Of a stretch of 64,000 nt of DNA, positions 1 through 8,989 are shown piece after piece. The notes under the pieces are model-generated. The model worked only from the letters and a program-made list of their open reading frames with translations, was not told the origin of the DNA and did not search any database. Numbering within the stretch: the first letter of the stretch is position 1; the number at the start of each line of letters is the position of its first letter. The stretch is from Cercis canadensis (lineage: Eukaryota; Streptophyta; Magnoliopsida; Fabales; Fabaceae): positions 1-64,000 of the forward strand of contig QAOA01006124.1 of assembly GCA_003255065.1 (NCBI GenBank), written 5' to 3'. The translations under genes were made by a program, and so were the position numbers.

Positions 1-1059
1 TAGGAAAAAAAAAAAACATTGTCTTCTTCCTTCTTCCACTTCCACTTCCACCAAGGGATGCTCCTCTTCAACAGTGAACTCCTCCTGTTGAGCTATGGCG
101 GATGCCCCTATTCTTGAATTTTATTCTCACTTTTTCATTCTCCTTTACTGATTCAATTAATAAAAAATCATAATTAAATAATAAAAACACAAAAAACAAA
201 GAGGACGGAGGGTGGGAGAGGAAGAGAACGATAGACAAAAAGAACAAAGAGTAAGGAAACGATAAGAGAAATAACAGAGAGACAGAGAAAGAACAAAAAG
301 AGAACGATGGCGACAGAGCTAGAGCAAGAGGAATAGGAACAGAGAGACCAAACCAGGGAGAAAGGGAGTAGATCAAGAAAGAGGAATTGAAATTTCAGAT
401 TTAGTGTGTGGGTAGTCCTTTGTCTCCTTACTTTTGGGTAATCCTCTATCTCTTTTGAGAATCTCTGCCAAAGGCAAAAAAAAAAAATTTGGATTGGGTC
501 TTATGCGATGAAGAAGAGATGCTTTTTCTTGAGAAAAAAAATATATACTTGTTGGCAAATAAAAAATGGTAACATGTAGCAAACAGATGGATGTGTTCCA
601 CCGAAATAGACGTTATTCCCATCGCCGGTGCCAGACTGGTCCTCCAGTTGCCATATTTTGGCTATGTGACGGACTGGTCTTACACTTATGTAAGGAAGAA
701 GGAAAGGTGAGATGGCTAGACAGAGAAGAGAGCGGGAATGGGAGTGAGAAAGGAAGAGAATGAATGAAAATGGGTTATATGTGTGAATTTAAATAGTTAT
801 GAGGTTCGACTTAAAAAAATATATAAAATTGGATATTCAAGTTCAAAGTTGGTATTTCTTCACCGTCCATTGTGCCATTTGATGGTAATGATTTGGCCAC
901 ACAAGATGGGGTCATATAACCCCAGATTTTTGCTTGGGGTAAGTTAAAGGAACCCTTATAACCAAGGAAATAATGTTTCCGTAAATAAAAGATTGAAATA
1001 TTTTCTCCAAAATTAAGAAAATAAGAAAAAAGCGTGGAAATTTTCTCTCATCCAACCCC
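1..1059. other. Intergenic DNA, no supported gene
   Basis: AT-rich sequence with a purine-rich, low-complexity stretch at about 180-380 and short homopolymers. Open frames here are biased in composition and show no domain. The last 100 bases resemble the upstream region of the gene at 4905 and belong to the promoter of the gene at 1158. Confidence 0.5.
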
Positions 1060-1069
1060 TATATATACC
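1060..1069 (+). promoter_or_regulatory. TATA box of the first EAR-type gene
   Basis: CTATATATAC lies 98 bases before the ATG at 1158. The same motif in the same surroundings (CTATATATACCAATxCCTT...) recurs before the paralog at 4905. The conserved flanks, including AAAAGATTGAAATATT further upstream, show that promoter and gene were duplicated together. Confidence 0.7.
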
Positions 1070-1157
1070 AATACCTTGTCCTTAATGCCTCATTCTGTGA
1101 CAAAGCCAAAGCCTACCTCCTTTTGTAGCTTCGGTCTCAAAATACATTTTTGCTGCC

Positions 1158-1742
1158 ATGGCTGATGATGATTTTTACAGAAGCTTCATGATGGCCAACA
1201 AGGAGCAGCAAAGGCTGCAAATACAAGCCATGGAATCTGCTCCTTCCATTGGAGTGCTGCAAGCCATGCAATATGCTCCTTCCATTGGAGAGCTGCAAGC
1301 CATGGAATCTGCTTTCATCAGAGATCACTTTGCCAATCAAAACTCTAACACACCTATGGCTGCAGGGCGATCTAATTTTTGTGGGTCTTTCAATAGAACC
1401 TTAAGGTTAGGGCTTCGAGCTGAGTCTAGGATGATCCGAAAGACATACCACACATCTTATCTGGATGCATATGCTGAATATCAGAAACATTTCATGGTGC
1501 AAGCACAGCCTAATCAGGAGGGCATGATCATGAACATGGGGCTGATCTGTTATAAAAGAGGAAGAGTCACATATTACCCTAGTCGTTTTGGACCTTTAGG
1601 GTTTTCTCTTGCTACGCCATCATATGGTAGGGCTAGTAATTTGATTGCTGAAAGCTCTAGTGATCATGGAGTCACGACAGAGGAGTTGGAACCACCAGAG
1701 CAGCTGGATTTGACTCTTAGGCTTGGTCCTCCCGGGGTTTAA
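1158..1742 (+). CDS. Short protein with C-terminal EAR-like motif (tandem paralog 1)
   Basis: Single-exon frame of 194 residues starting MADDDFYRSFMM. I do not recognise the family and see no known domain. Residues 23-46 are two copies of a 12-residue repeat (QAM..APSIG.L), with a partial third copy. The middle part (about residues 90-125, with R-x-S/A-R-M-I-R-K-T) is shared with the paralog at 4905-5309. The C terminus carries LDLTLRLG, which fits the LxLxL EAR consensus that recruits TOPLESS-type corepressors in plants. From that motif alone I infer a possible role in transcriptional repression. A TATA box lies about 98 bases upstream. The start was chosen because the paralog begins with the same MAD-FYRSFMM and both have CCATGGCTGATG context. 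Coding status is likely, since frame and motifs are conserved between two diverged copies; function is uncertain. Confidence 0.72.
   Translation: MADDDFYRSFMMANKEQQRLQIQAMESAPSIGVLQAMQYAPSIGELQAMESAFIRDHFANQNSNTPMAAGRSNFCGSFNRTLRLGLRAESRMIRKTYHTSYLDAYAEYQKHFMVQAQPNQEGMIMNMGLICYKRGRVTYYPSRFGPLGFSLATPSYGRASNLIAESSSDHGVTTEELEPPEQLDLTLRLGPPGV
1224..1295 (+). repeat. In-frame 36-bp tandem repeat inside the gene
   Basis: Two 36-bp units (1224-1259, 1260-1295) encode QAM(E/Q)(S/Y)APSIG(V/E)L, and a third partial unit follows from 1296. The paralog at 4905 has only a single QAM(K)SA segment, so the expansion occurred after duplication or was lost in the other copy. Confidence 0.8.
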
Positions 1743-2225
1743 TTTAGTTCATTTCAATAATGTGATAGTTAATTTGATTATTGTGTCTTTTGAAAATTTT
1801 CGATTTGATCATCTTGCAGATGGTTTTTAGGGTTTCTTTTTAATATATTAGAATTCCAGTTTGCAGTTTCTACAATTTTAAATTGGAGAAATGGATTTAT
1901 TTATATATTTGAAAAATTTTATTAGCAAACTGATTAATTTTTTTATTTTTTTTTATTTTTGTGCATATTTTTTCATATTTTCTTTGCTTACTACATGTTG
2001 CTTCTTTTTTGCTTCGTCTTTTCCTTAATTTGCTCCATATATATAAATATTCTTGAACTTTTAACAGACGAAGATTGTGAGAGTGATGATAGAGGTATCA
2101 CTAGAAGTAAAATACAAAACTCACAAGTCAGCAGCTACATAAATGTCTAACTGAATTTTGGGTTTTCCTTTCTTCCTTCTTTTTCATTTATTTCCCCTAG
2201 CCATGGAGATAATCTCCTTGGGCTT
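1743..2225. other. 3' flank, AT-rich, no gene seen
   Basis: T-rich sequence following the stop at 1742, likely 3' UTR and intergenic DNA. A 63-codon open frame at 1959-2150 is T-rich and shows no domain. Confidence 0.4.
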
Positions 2226-2234
2226 AAGTTGAGC

Positions 2235-2331
2235 CACCAAACAGTCCGTGGTCAAGTAATACTAAAGTTGTCTTCAGAATTTGTAAGTTTCGTATTCGAA
2301 TCCAAAATATAGCCAAAGTACGAAAAAAAAA
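2235..2331 (+). mobile_element. Short SINE-like retroposon with 9-bp target duplication
   Basis: A 97-bp insert is flanked by the direct repeat AAGTTGAGC (2226-2234 and 2332-2340). It ends in a poly-A run (about 2323-2331). It contains a B-box-like GTATTCGAATCC at 2292-2303 and an A-box-like CCGTGGTCAAGTAATAC at 2246-2262. These are the hallmarks of a tRNA-derived SINE. It is shorter than most plant SINEs, so the 5' end may be truncated. Confidence 0.6.
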
Positions 2332-2411
2332 AAGTTGAGCTGTGTTGTGCATCCAGTATGGTTGATAATTTGATATAAGTGGATGTGTCCAAGAAGTGTC
2401 TAATTAGTTAT

Positions 2412-2530
2412 TACTTAATGTGATTTATAACAGCTATGGTTGTTTGCCATGAATTCGATTTCAATATTGTAATAATTAAGGAAGAAAAAAACTTAATGTG
2501 ATTTATAACAACTATAGTTGTTTGCCATGA
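2412..2530 (+). repeat. Direct duplication of 40 bp
   Basis: ACTTAATGTGATTTATAACA begins at 2412 and again at 2491. About 40 bp is shared at an offset of 79 bp, ending with TTGTTTGCCATGA. It looks like a small tandem duplication, with no coding content. Confidence 0.7.
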
Positions 2531-3612
2531 TTTTGGATTTGGCCAATGTAAAGAACTAACTAAGGAAAATGCATTTATTTTCTTCTATACTAAGATGGAC
2601 TCCATAGGATCTGCTGAAAATTACAATGAGACAATGTCGCCGCCTTGTGTTCTTGAAGCGCAGGATTCTTGTTAGGATGATGTTGTCTAAAATATATATT
2701 TCTTTTTGTGCACTACTCTTCCTTTTTGTCATTTTTATAAAACAATATGAAAAAAAATAAAAGAATGAAATATTAAGTACTCTAAAGTAGGCTATAAATC
2801 AATACACTACCCTTGTTTTAAATTTCTATTACTGTTAGTGTTAAAATAAAAGTTAAAATATTGCCCTTGTATATCACACTATGTGTACACGCAAAAATAC
2901 CAAAACAAAATCACACCATGTTAAAAGGGAGTTGTCATGCTATTACTCCTCAAAAGTGGTATTTAATGTGTCTGTCTCAAAAACCCCCATTTTAGACCAA
3001 AGTGTACATATTTTTGGACTAGTTGTGAAGCTTTCGTGAATCATAGTGACTTGGTATGGGTTAGAACAATTAAACACTAGCATAAGTGACATAAATTGGG
3101 TCATACATAAAAGGATTAGAAAAAATTTAAGTGGAATTCTACTTTTATTGTATGGCACAATTTATGTATGTTAACTATTATTTAATTATTTTTACTCATG
3201 CTTATCACTCTAGTTCATGAGATCTTTATAATGAACCATAAAATAATATAATTTTATATAAAAAAAAAAGAACAAAATTGAGAGTTTGAGAGGGTAGGGG
3301 TGATACTCGCACAAACTATATGGTATTTTCCTTCACTTCTGTAAATTGCAATTTTAATTTATTATTTCTTAGGAAAATTTTATTATTCAAAGACATACTA
3401 GGGATACTTGACATATGAGTGTGAAAATTGCATAATTTTGGTTAGAACAAAATATTAGGGAGGTACATAGGAAGGGAACAGTGCAATAGTGGATGCATAC
3501 AAAAAGGGATGACCAGCAGAAATCCAACTAGGGACTTTTTACATTAACAAGACTCGATTCTACAATTTGAGTGAACCCTCCAAATTTAACATTACAATTT
3601 TCTGGTTAAATG
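2531..3612. other. Intergenic, no gene seen
   Basis: AT-rich DNA with scattered homopolymers. I see no domain-bearing frame and no clear repeat boundaries. Confidence 0.4.
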
Positions 3613-4271
3613 TAGAGCTGGAAAACAGGCCAGCTTGGCCCATTTTGGCCTGCCCCGATTGGGTCATGGGTCAATTCTAACTAGGCTAATTTGACTTGTT
3701 TTCATTTGGGTCAATATATTACGAGTTGAGCCTGGCCTTCAGGATTGTGGACTAAAACGGGCCAACTTTTTTTTTTTTTTTTCTTATTTGTATTGTGTTT
3801 TAGGAAACATGAGAACATACCGATAGAGTAAAGTCCAGCAAGCTTAAGCAATATACGAAAGTAACTATAGGATTTTCTCTTGAAAAACTCTTGACAATCA
3901 TTATAGCAATAAGAAAGTTAGACAATCTTTGCTTTCATCCTCATTAATCTTTTCATCATCCATAAATGAAATAATAATGGTATTTAATAACATAATGAAC
4001 CTTAAAAGTAACATACAATAAGATAATTATAGCAATAACATAATGAACCTTAGGGATTTCTGCAGTTCCCAATTGGGATTTTGAAAAAAAACAAACAAAA
4101 TTAATTTTGGGTCAACTGTGCCAACCCGGCCCTAGCTCAAATGGGCCATGGGCCAGTTCGGGCTGGGCCAAATTGACCCAACTTTATTTGAGCCACCAAA
4201 TTTAGAGCCCAACTCTCTATTTTATCAAGCTAAAACATGATAGCTTGACTTAGCCTATTTTCTCAGCTCTA
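3613..4271. mobile_element. hAT-like non-autonomous element
   Basis: The element begins TAGAGCTGGAAAACAGGC and ends with the inverted form (GCCTATTTTCTCAGCTCTA). Its arms are rich in GGCC/GGGCC words typical of many plant hAT-type MITEs. The flanking 8-mers GTTAAATG (3605-3612) and ATTAAATG (4272-4279) match at 7 of 8 positions, as expected of an aged 8-bp hAT target duplication. No transposase is present. The poly-T and AT-rich centre suggest internal decay. Confidence 0.65.
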
Positions 4272-4814
4272 ATTAAATGTGTAGTTTGTAAAATCCATCC
4301 TATAAAATTTCATTTCATATTTATTAATCAATAGAGGTTTATTAACATGTTTTAAAAGAAAATTTTGATTCAACAGTGAAATTATAGCTTTCTTTGGAGG
4401 CACGAAACTCTCAATTTTGCATGTGAGATACAGTAGAAAAATCTTAGGACTGTTGACACTATTGGATATAAATGACCAATGAAATGGAAGATATCTCAAC
4501 TATATATGGAAATAACCCTTTTCCAATTGTCATTAGTCATTAGCGGGTTGTGATGATCTAATTAAACGCCCAAAGCATATTGTTTGACTTTGACATATCG
4601 AAATTTACGTATACACAGCAAAAGGCCTTAACCTTCCCCCGAGCTATTTATATAACCGCTTTTGAGATAGTAATTTCTTGTCATTGACACTTGGTGAAAT
4701 GTGAATATATCATTATAGTTAAGGAAATAAACCTTTCCATATATAAAAGATTGAAATATTGTCCCAAAAATTAAGAAAATAAACGAAATTACAGAAAATT
4801 TCCCTTCTACAACC

Positions 4815-4826
4815 TGTATATATACC
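4815..4826 (+). promoter_or_regulatory. TATA box of the second EAR-family gene
   Basis: TGTATATATACC about 80 bases before the ATG at 4905. Upstream words (AAAAGATTGAAATATT, AATTAAGAAAATAA) match the promoter of the gene at 1158, so the duplication includes at least 180 bp of promoter. Confidence 0.65.
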
Positions 4827-4904
4827 AATGCCTTCTCCTTGTTGCCTCATTCGGTAACCTTACCCTACTTTTGGCAGGTTTAGTTTTGAAAACTTCTTGC
4901 TACC

Positions 4905-5309
4905 ATGGCTGATGGTTTTTACAGAAGCTTCATGATGGGAAGCAATGAGGACCAACAAAGGCTGCAGCTGCAAGCCATGAAATCTGCTTCCATCAGAGAT
5001 CGCTTTGCCAATCAAAACTCTAACACAACCATGGCTGCTCCTGCAGGGCAATCCTCCTTTGATGGGCTTTCCCATAGAACCTTAGGGGTTCGAGCTGCGT
5101 CTAGGATGATTCGAAAGACACACCATGCATGTCATCTGTATGGCCATACTTCACATCAGACTACGTTCATGGTGCAACCACAGCCTAACCAAGCAGGGAT
5201 AGTCATGGACATGGAAAAGATTTCTTATTTGATGAATTCCCCATATCAGCGATTGCTTGTGTACAACGCTGGTTACCCTCCTGGTTTTGGCCCTTTAGAT
5301 TTACTATAA
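4905..5309 (+). CDS. Tandem paralog 2, lacks the EAR tail
   Basis: Frame of 134 residues starting MADGFYRSFMM. It is clearly related to the protein at 1158-1742: both share the N terminus, RDxFANQNSNT, a region with AxSRMIRKTxH, and a segment like FMVQ.QPNQ.G. The 12-residue repeat is not expanded. The frame ends in GYPPGFGPLDLL, which corresponds to the FGPLGFS region of paralog 1. About 45 C-terminal residues, including LDLTLRLG, are therefore missing. The shortened copy may have lost corepressor binding and could be a dominant-negative form, a diverged gene or an early pseudogene. It has its own TATA box. No frameshift is seen before the stop. The 3' flanks of the two copies show no obvious similarity. 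Confidence 0.68.
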   Translation: MADGFYRSFMMGSNEDQQRLQLQAMKSASIRDRFANQNSNTTMAAPAGQSSFDGLSHRTLGVRAASRMIRKTHHACHLYGHTSHQTTFMVQPQPNQAGIVMDMEKISYLMNSPYQRLLVYNAGYPPGFGPLDLL

Positions 5310-6160
5310 CACCTACTTTTTGCTTTATTTGTAAAGGAAACACACACACACATATGTGGAGGAATTAGCTAGGAAAAGAAAATAAAGGCTAAAACTCTTA
5401 TATATTTGGTTTTTAAATTTCTTATCAGTTATTCGGGGATCATGAAATCATAAAACATATATACCAATAAATGAATTAACATGCGAAATATAATTAGCTA
5501 TAAGGGGGGAAAAAAAAAAGGGATAAGAAAACAAATGAAACAGAACTTCAAATATTTGGCCTGATTAAAATGACTTGAGTTTTGTTCACATTGGATTTAA
5601 GTTTATTTCCTTCTGTTTCCTCTTTATCTAAATTACTGCTCATAGGGGAAGGATTGTTGGCAGGGCCATTTCAAGATTAAACTGGTGATGTAGTAGGGGA
5701 TAATCCAACTAAAAAATTGACCAATCTATTATACTTCTACTAATAAAGGTTTAAGGCCTAAAGATGCAACATCTAAAATGCACAATCTTGTGTACTTGCA
5801 TTCACAGCATAGTAATACAGGCTTTGCTAAGTAGACACGGGGCATTATGCAAATAGCTTCGGTATAATCTTATAGATTTTCAGAATATTAAAAGGGTTCC
5901 TACTCTTAATGCATCACGAACAATGCTATTTGACCCTGGTAAACTGGACCAGTAAAGAGTATTAATGATTCTGTAATGGTTAGATAAATGCAGGTGGTGT
6001 TCTTCACTAATTGCAGAAATAGTAGAGCCTTATCCATGTTAGACCGTGCACTTACTTAGACATATTAACGAGAGATTCTTATGTATTCTCACAGCAAGCT
6101 GTTAGGTAAGGTGTTTACAGCAAGCTGCCTTTTAAGATGCAATTGTTCGCTATACATTGC
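5310..6160. other. Intergenic, no gene seen
   Basis: AT-rich DNA after the second EAR-family gene. It contains a CA-dinucleotide run near 5341 and no recognisable coding domain. Confidence 0.4.
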
Positions 6161-6634
6161 AGATGACATCCTTAACTAAACGTGGCATGGATGTTTTAGA
6201 TATGTGCTATTTATGTGGCACTGAGGCTGAAACCACGGTGCATGTTTGTATGAATGTGGTCTCCATGAGAAGATTAGAGTGAGCTGCGCCAGGAGCATAT
6301 CAGTGATAGGGGAGACATTTCTTGTAGCTTGCAGTGGCCTTCTACTGTGTTTTATACGGTAAATGTTAATGCTGCTTGGATGTCTGATGTGAATGGTGGT
6401 ATTGGAGCAGTAATAAGGGATAGGGAAGGCAATCTTGTGACCGGTAGAAAGTGGAAGAATGGAGGGATTTCAAGTTACTGGTATCATTAGGTTCATTTGA
6501 GATGCACTTGGAACGTGATGCTAGAAACATTTATTTGGCCGTCTTATTCTTGGTGCATTTCACTTTACTGGCACCGGTCTCTAAATTCTTACGAACTTCA
6601 CCATCTAGATACACACATGAGGGTTTCTTTCGTA
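6161..6634 (+). pseudogene. LINE remnant: zf-RVT and RNase H-like fragment
   Basis: Translation of 6161-6270 gives TSLTKRGMDVLDMCYLCGTE followed by AETTVHVC. This is the C-x2-C...H pattern of the zf-RVT domain found downstream of plant L1-type reverse transcriptases. At 6355-6450 another segment reads VNVNAAWM..., then GGIGAVIRDREGNLVTG, the signature of the plant RVT_3 RNase H-like domain. Stops and frameshifts separate the two parts and no reverse transcriptase core is visible, so this is a 3' relic of a non-LTR retrotransposon. The copia element at 6640 inserted just downstream. Confidence 0.65.
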
Positions 6635-6639
6635 GGATT

Positions 6640-6923
6640 TGTAAATCTAACAGCAAGAGAAGAATGAAAGAAGAAAGAACAGTTCTGCAGAAGATAGAAA
6701 ACCAGAAACGAGAAAGAGAGAGAAGAGAAAATGAATATAGACAGAAAGTTGTGAACTATACACAATATATAGATAGCCAAGTAACTAATTAATTTAACTG
6801 ACCTATAGCTGTCATACCAGCTATCTAACTAATTGACAGTTGTCCTAACTAATTGCCAGATCAGCATAACTATCTCCTGTTAACTGTTAATGCTAATCTG
6901 GTGCTTTTGCTACTATCTTAACA
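6640..6923 (-). repeat. Copia-1 3' LTR (284 bp)
   Basis: Starts TGTAAATCTAACA on the plus strand and ends ACTATCTTAACA. It matches 24799-25034 with several indels, the largest being about 60 bp around 6810-6890. On the minus strand it is preceded by the purine-rich tract that occupies 6924-6944 on the other strand. Confidence 0.85.
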
Positions 6924-8061
6924 TTCTCCCTCAAACTCAAAGGTCTGGGACGAACTGCGAGTTTGGAACGGAGCTGTAGAAAAGAAAAGGCAGGGAGAGC
7001 CTTGGTGAAGACATCAGCCACTTGATCAGAAGAAGGAATGTGTCTAATAATCAATGATCTATTGAGCACTTTTTCGCGAATAAAATGACAATCAATTTCC
7101 ACATGCCTTGTGCGTGAATGCAGAATGGGACTGGCAGCCAAGTAAGTGGCACTCAGGTTATGACATAGAAGTTGTGGAGGTCTGAACAAAGACACATTCA
7201 GCTCCTTAAGTAAAGATTGAGCCCACAGAAGTTCAGAGGCAGCATTAGTAAGGGCTCAATATTCAGCATCTGTGCTTGATTTGGACACAACTTTCTGCTC
7301 ACCTGAACACCAAGAGACAAGATCGCAACCAAAGGGGATACAATGGCCACTAGTGCTGCCACAATCATCAGGACACCCAGCCCAGTAAGAGTTAGAATAG
7401 GCAAGTAATTAAGGAGAAATCTTGACTAGGCTTAAGGGACAAACAAAATTTGAGGGTGCCCTTTAAGTAATGCAGTAGAAGTTTGACAGCTTGAAAGTGT
7501 GCATCAGTAGGAGAACTCATAAATTGGCAAAGTCTATTAATTGGGTAAGAGATATCAGGTCTTGTGATGGTACAATATTGCAAGGCTCCTACAAGGCTCT
7601 TGTATGGAGATGAATCAGATAATGGAATACCTTGTGAAGCATAGGGCACCTAAGAGCCGACCATAGGTGTGGGAAGACGTTTTGATGCAGTGAGACCAGC
7701 TTTGTGAAGAAGATCAATAATATACTTAGTCTTTGACAGATGTAGACCAGCAGCAGACCAAGTAGGTTGCACACCCAGGAAGTAATTAAGTTGTCCCAGA
7801 TCTTTCAAGGAAAATTGAGAATGTAAGGATGAGATCAATTGAGTAACCAAATTGAGATTAGAACCAGTGACAATGATGTCATCAACATACACAAGTAAGT
7901 ATATAACATCATGAGCAGTGTTGTAGACAAATAAGGAATTCTCTGAAATATTGCAAATAAATCCCCAGTGTAGTAGTGCAACTTTAAGTTTAGTAAACCA
8001 AGCTTTGGGGGCCTGCTTCAAACTATAAAGAGCCTTCCTCAAGCGGCATGCATGATTAGGA
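6924..8061 (-). pseudogene. Copia-1 pol: reverse transcriptase C-terminal half and RNase H
   Basis: Read on the minus strand from 8061, the frames carry RKALYSLKQAPKAW, then LVYVDDIIVTGS with the YVDD catalytic motif. A connection segment and RNase H follow, with HVEIDCHFIREKV and VADVFTKALP. Several frame changes and stops are present, for example around 7400 and 7650. The 5' edge at 8061 is the CACTA-1 insertion point. The missing upstream reading resumes at 12293, where GELKE and a GFEHP-like word precede the FPNHACRL-like word of this half. Copia polyproteins catalyse reverse transcription and integration; this copy is non-functional. Confidence 0.85.
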
Positions 8062-8302
8062 CAATAGAAGAAATAGGCATTTTCTCACGAACAAAATTTG
8101 TGAGAAAATGCCCAAAATTTTGTGAGAAACAAGTTTCTCACAGATTTGGAGACGTGAGAAAAACCCTTAAGACAAGCCAAATTTCTCACAGACTTTTATT
8201 CCATTAGAAAATTTCTCACGGACTTACTTATGACATAAGAAATATTGAAAAAAAAGTTCTCACATAATTTTTCACAAATTTTTGTCCTTTAGAAATTCCT
8301 CA

Positions 8303-8306
<4 letters not shown>

Positions 8307-8341
<35 letters not shown>

Positions 8342-8352
8342 NTTTTTTTTCT
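8307..8352 (+). repeat. Poly-T tract with an ambiguous base
   Basis: Run of T broken by N at 8342. It is a sequencing or assembly weak point inside CACTA-1. The tract length is unreliable. Confidence 0.8.
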
Positions 8353-8989
8353 TTTGATTTCTTATATCAATACTAAAGAAAGTACAAAAAGGGAAAAAAA
8401 AATCAAAGAAAAGTTAACAAAAAATTATATATTATCACATTTAAACAAATTTTACAGAGTTTGATCTTAGACTCTACACATTTTACAATCGAAAAAGAAT
8501 TAACTCAAGTAGTGATTACCATAAGAAACTAACTCTAAATTAATTAAATTCCTCAACCTTAGAGTTAGAACAAAATAGAAAAATCCCAACAAAATAAACA
8601 AATGTAGAGACAATTTTCTAGCTATTCTGCACTATAATTGATTTTTCCTAACACTTTGTATAGAGTTGATAAAATTGCCTTCAGCACAAGCTACAATAAT
8701 ATGCTCCTAGTGCCTTTTCCCCAACTTCTCAATTGACTTGTTAGTACCTTTTCCCCAACTTCTCAATTGACTTGTTAGTACCTTTTCCCCAGGTTCTCCT
8801 TGGGCAAGTGTCTACTCAGGACTACATATGAGCAACTGAGAATGGTCCACAAAAGCATAAGTCAAGTAAGGACAAACAATTCAAAGCTAATCACCAAAAT
8901 ATTTAGCAATGAGAAAAATTAGTGTGAAGGGGGATGTCAACACGTACATAGGGAGCCTTGAGCCATGTCCCAAAGTCGTGCTTCAAATG

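Noticed and set aside
68..376. Ser/Phe/Leu-rich minus-strand frame
   Set aside because: Low-complexity purine-rich strand; no domain and no conservation seen.
2246..2303. tRNA gene from A- and B-box-like words
   Set aside because: No cloverleaf can be folded; the poly-A and target duplication point to a SINE.
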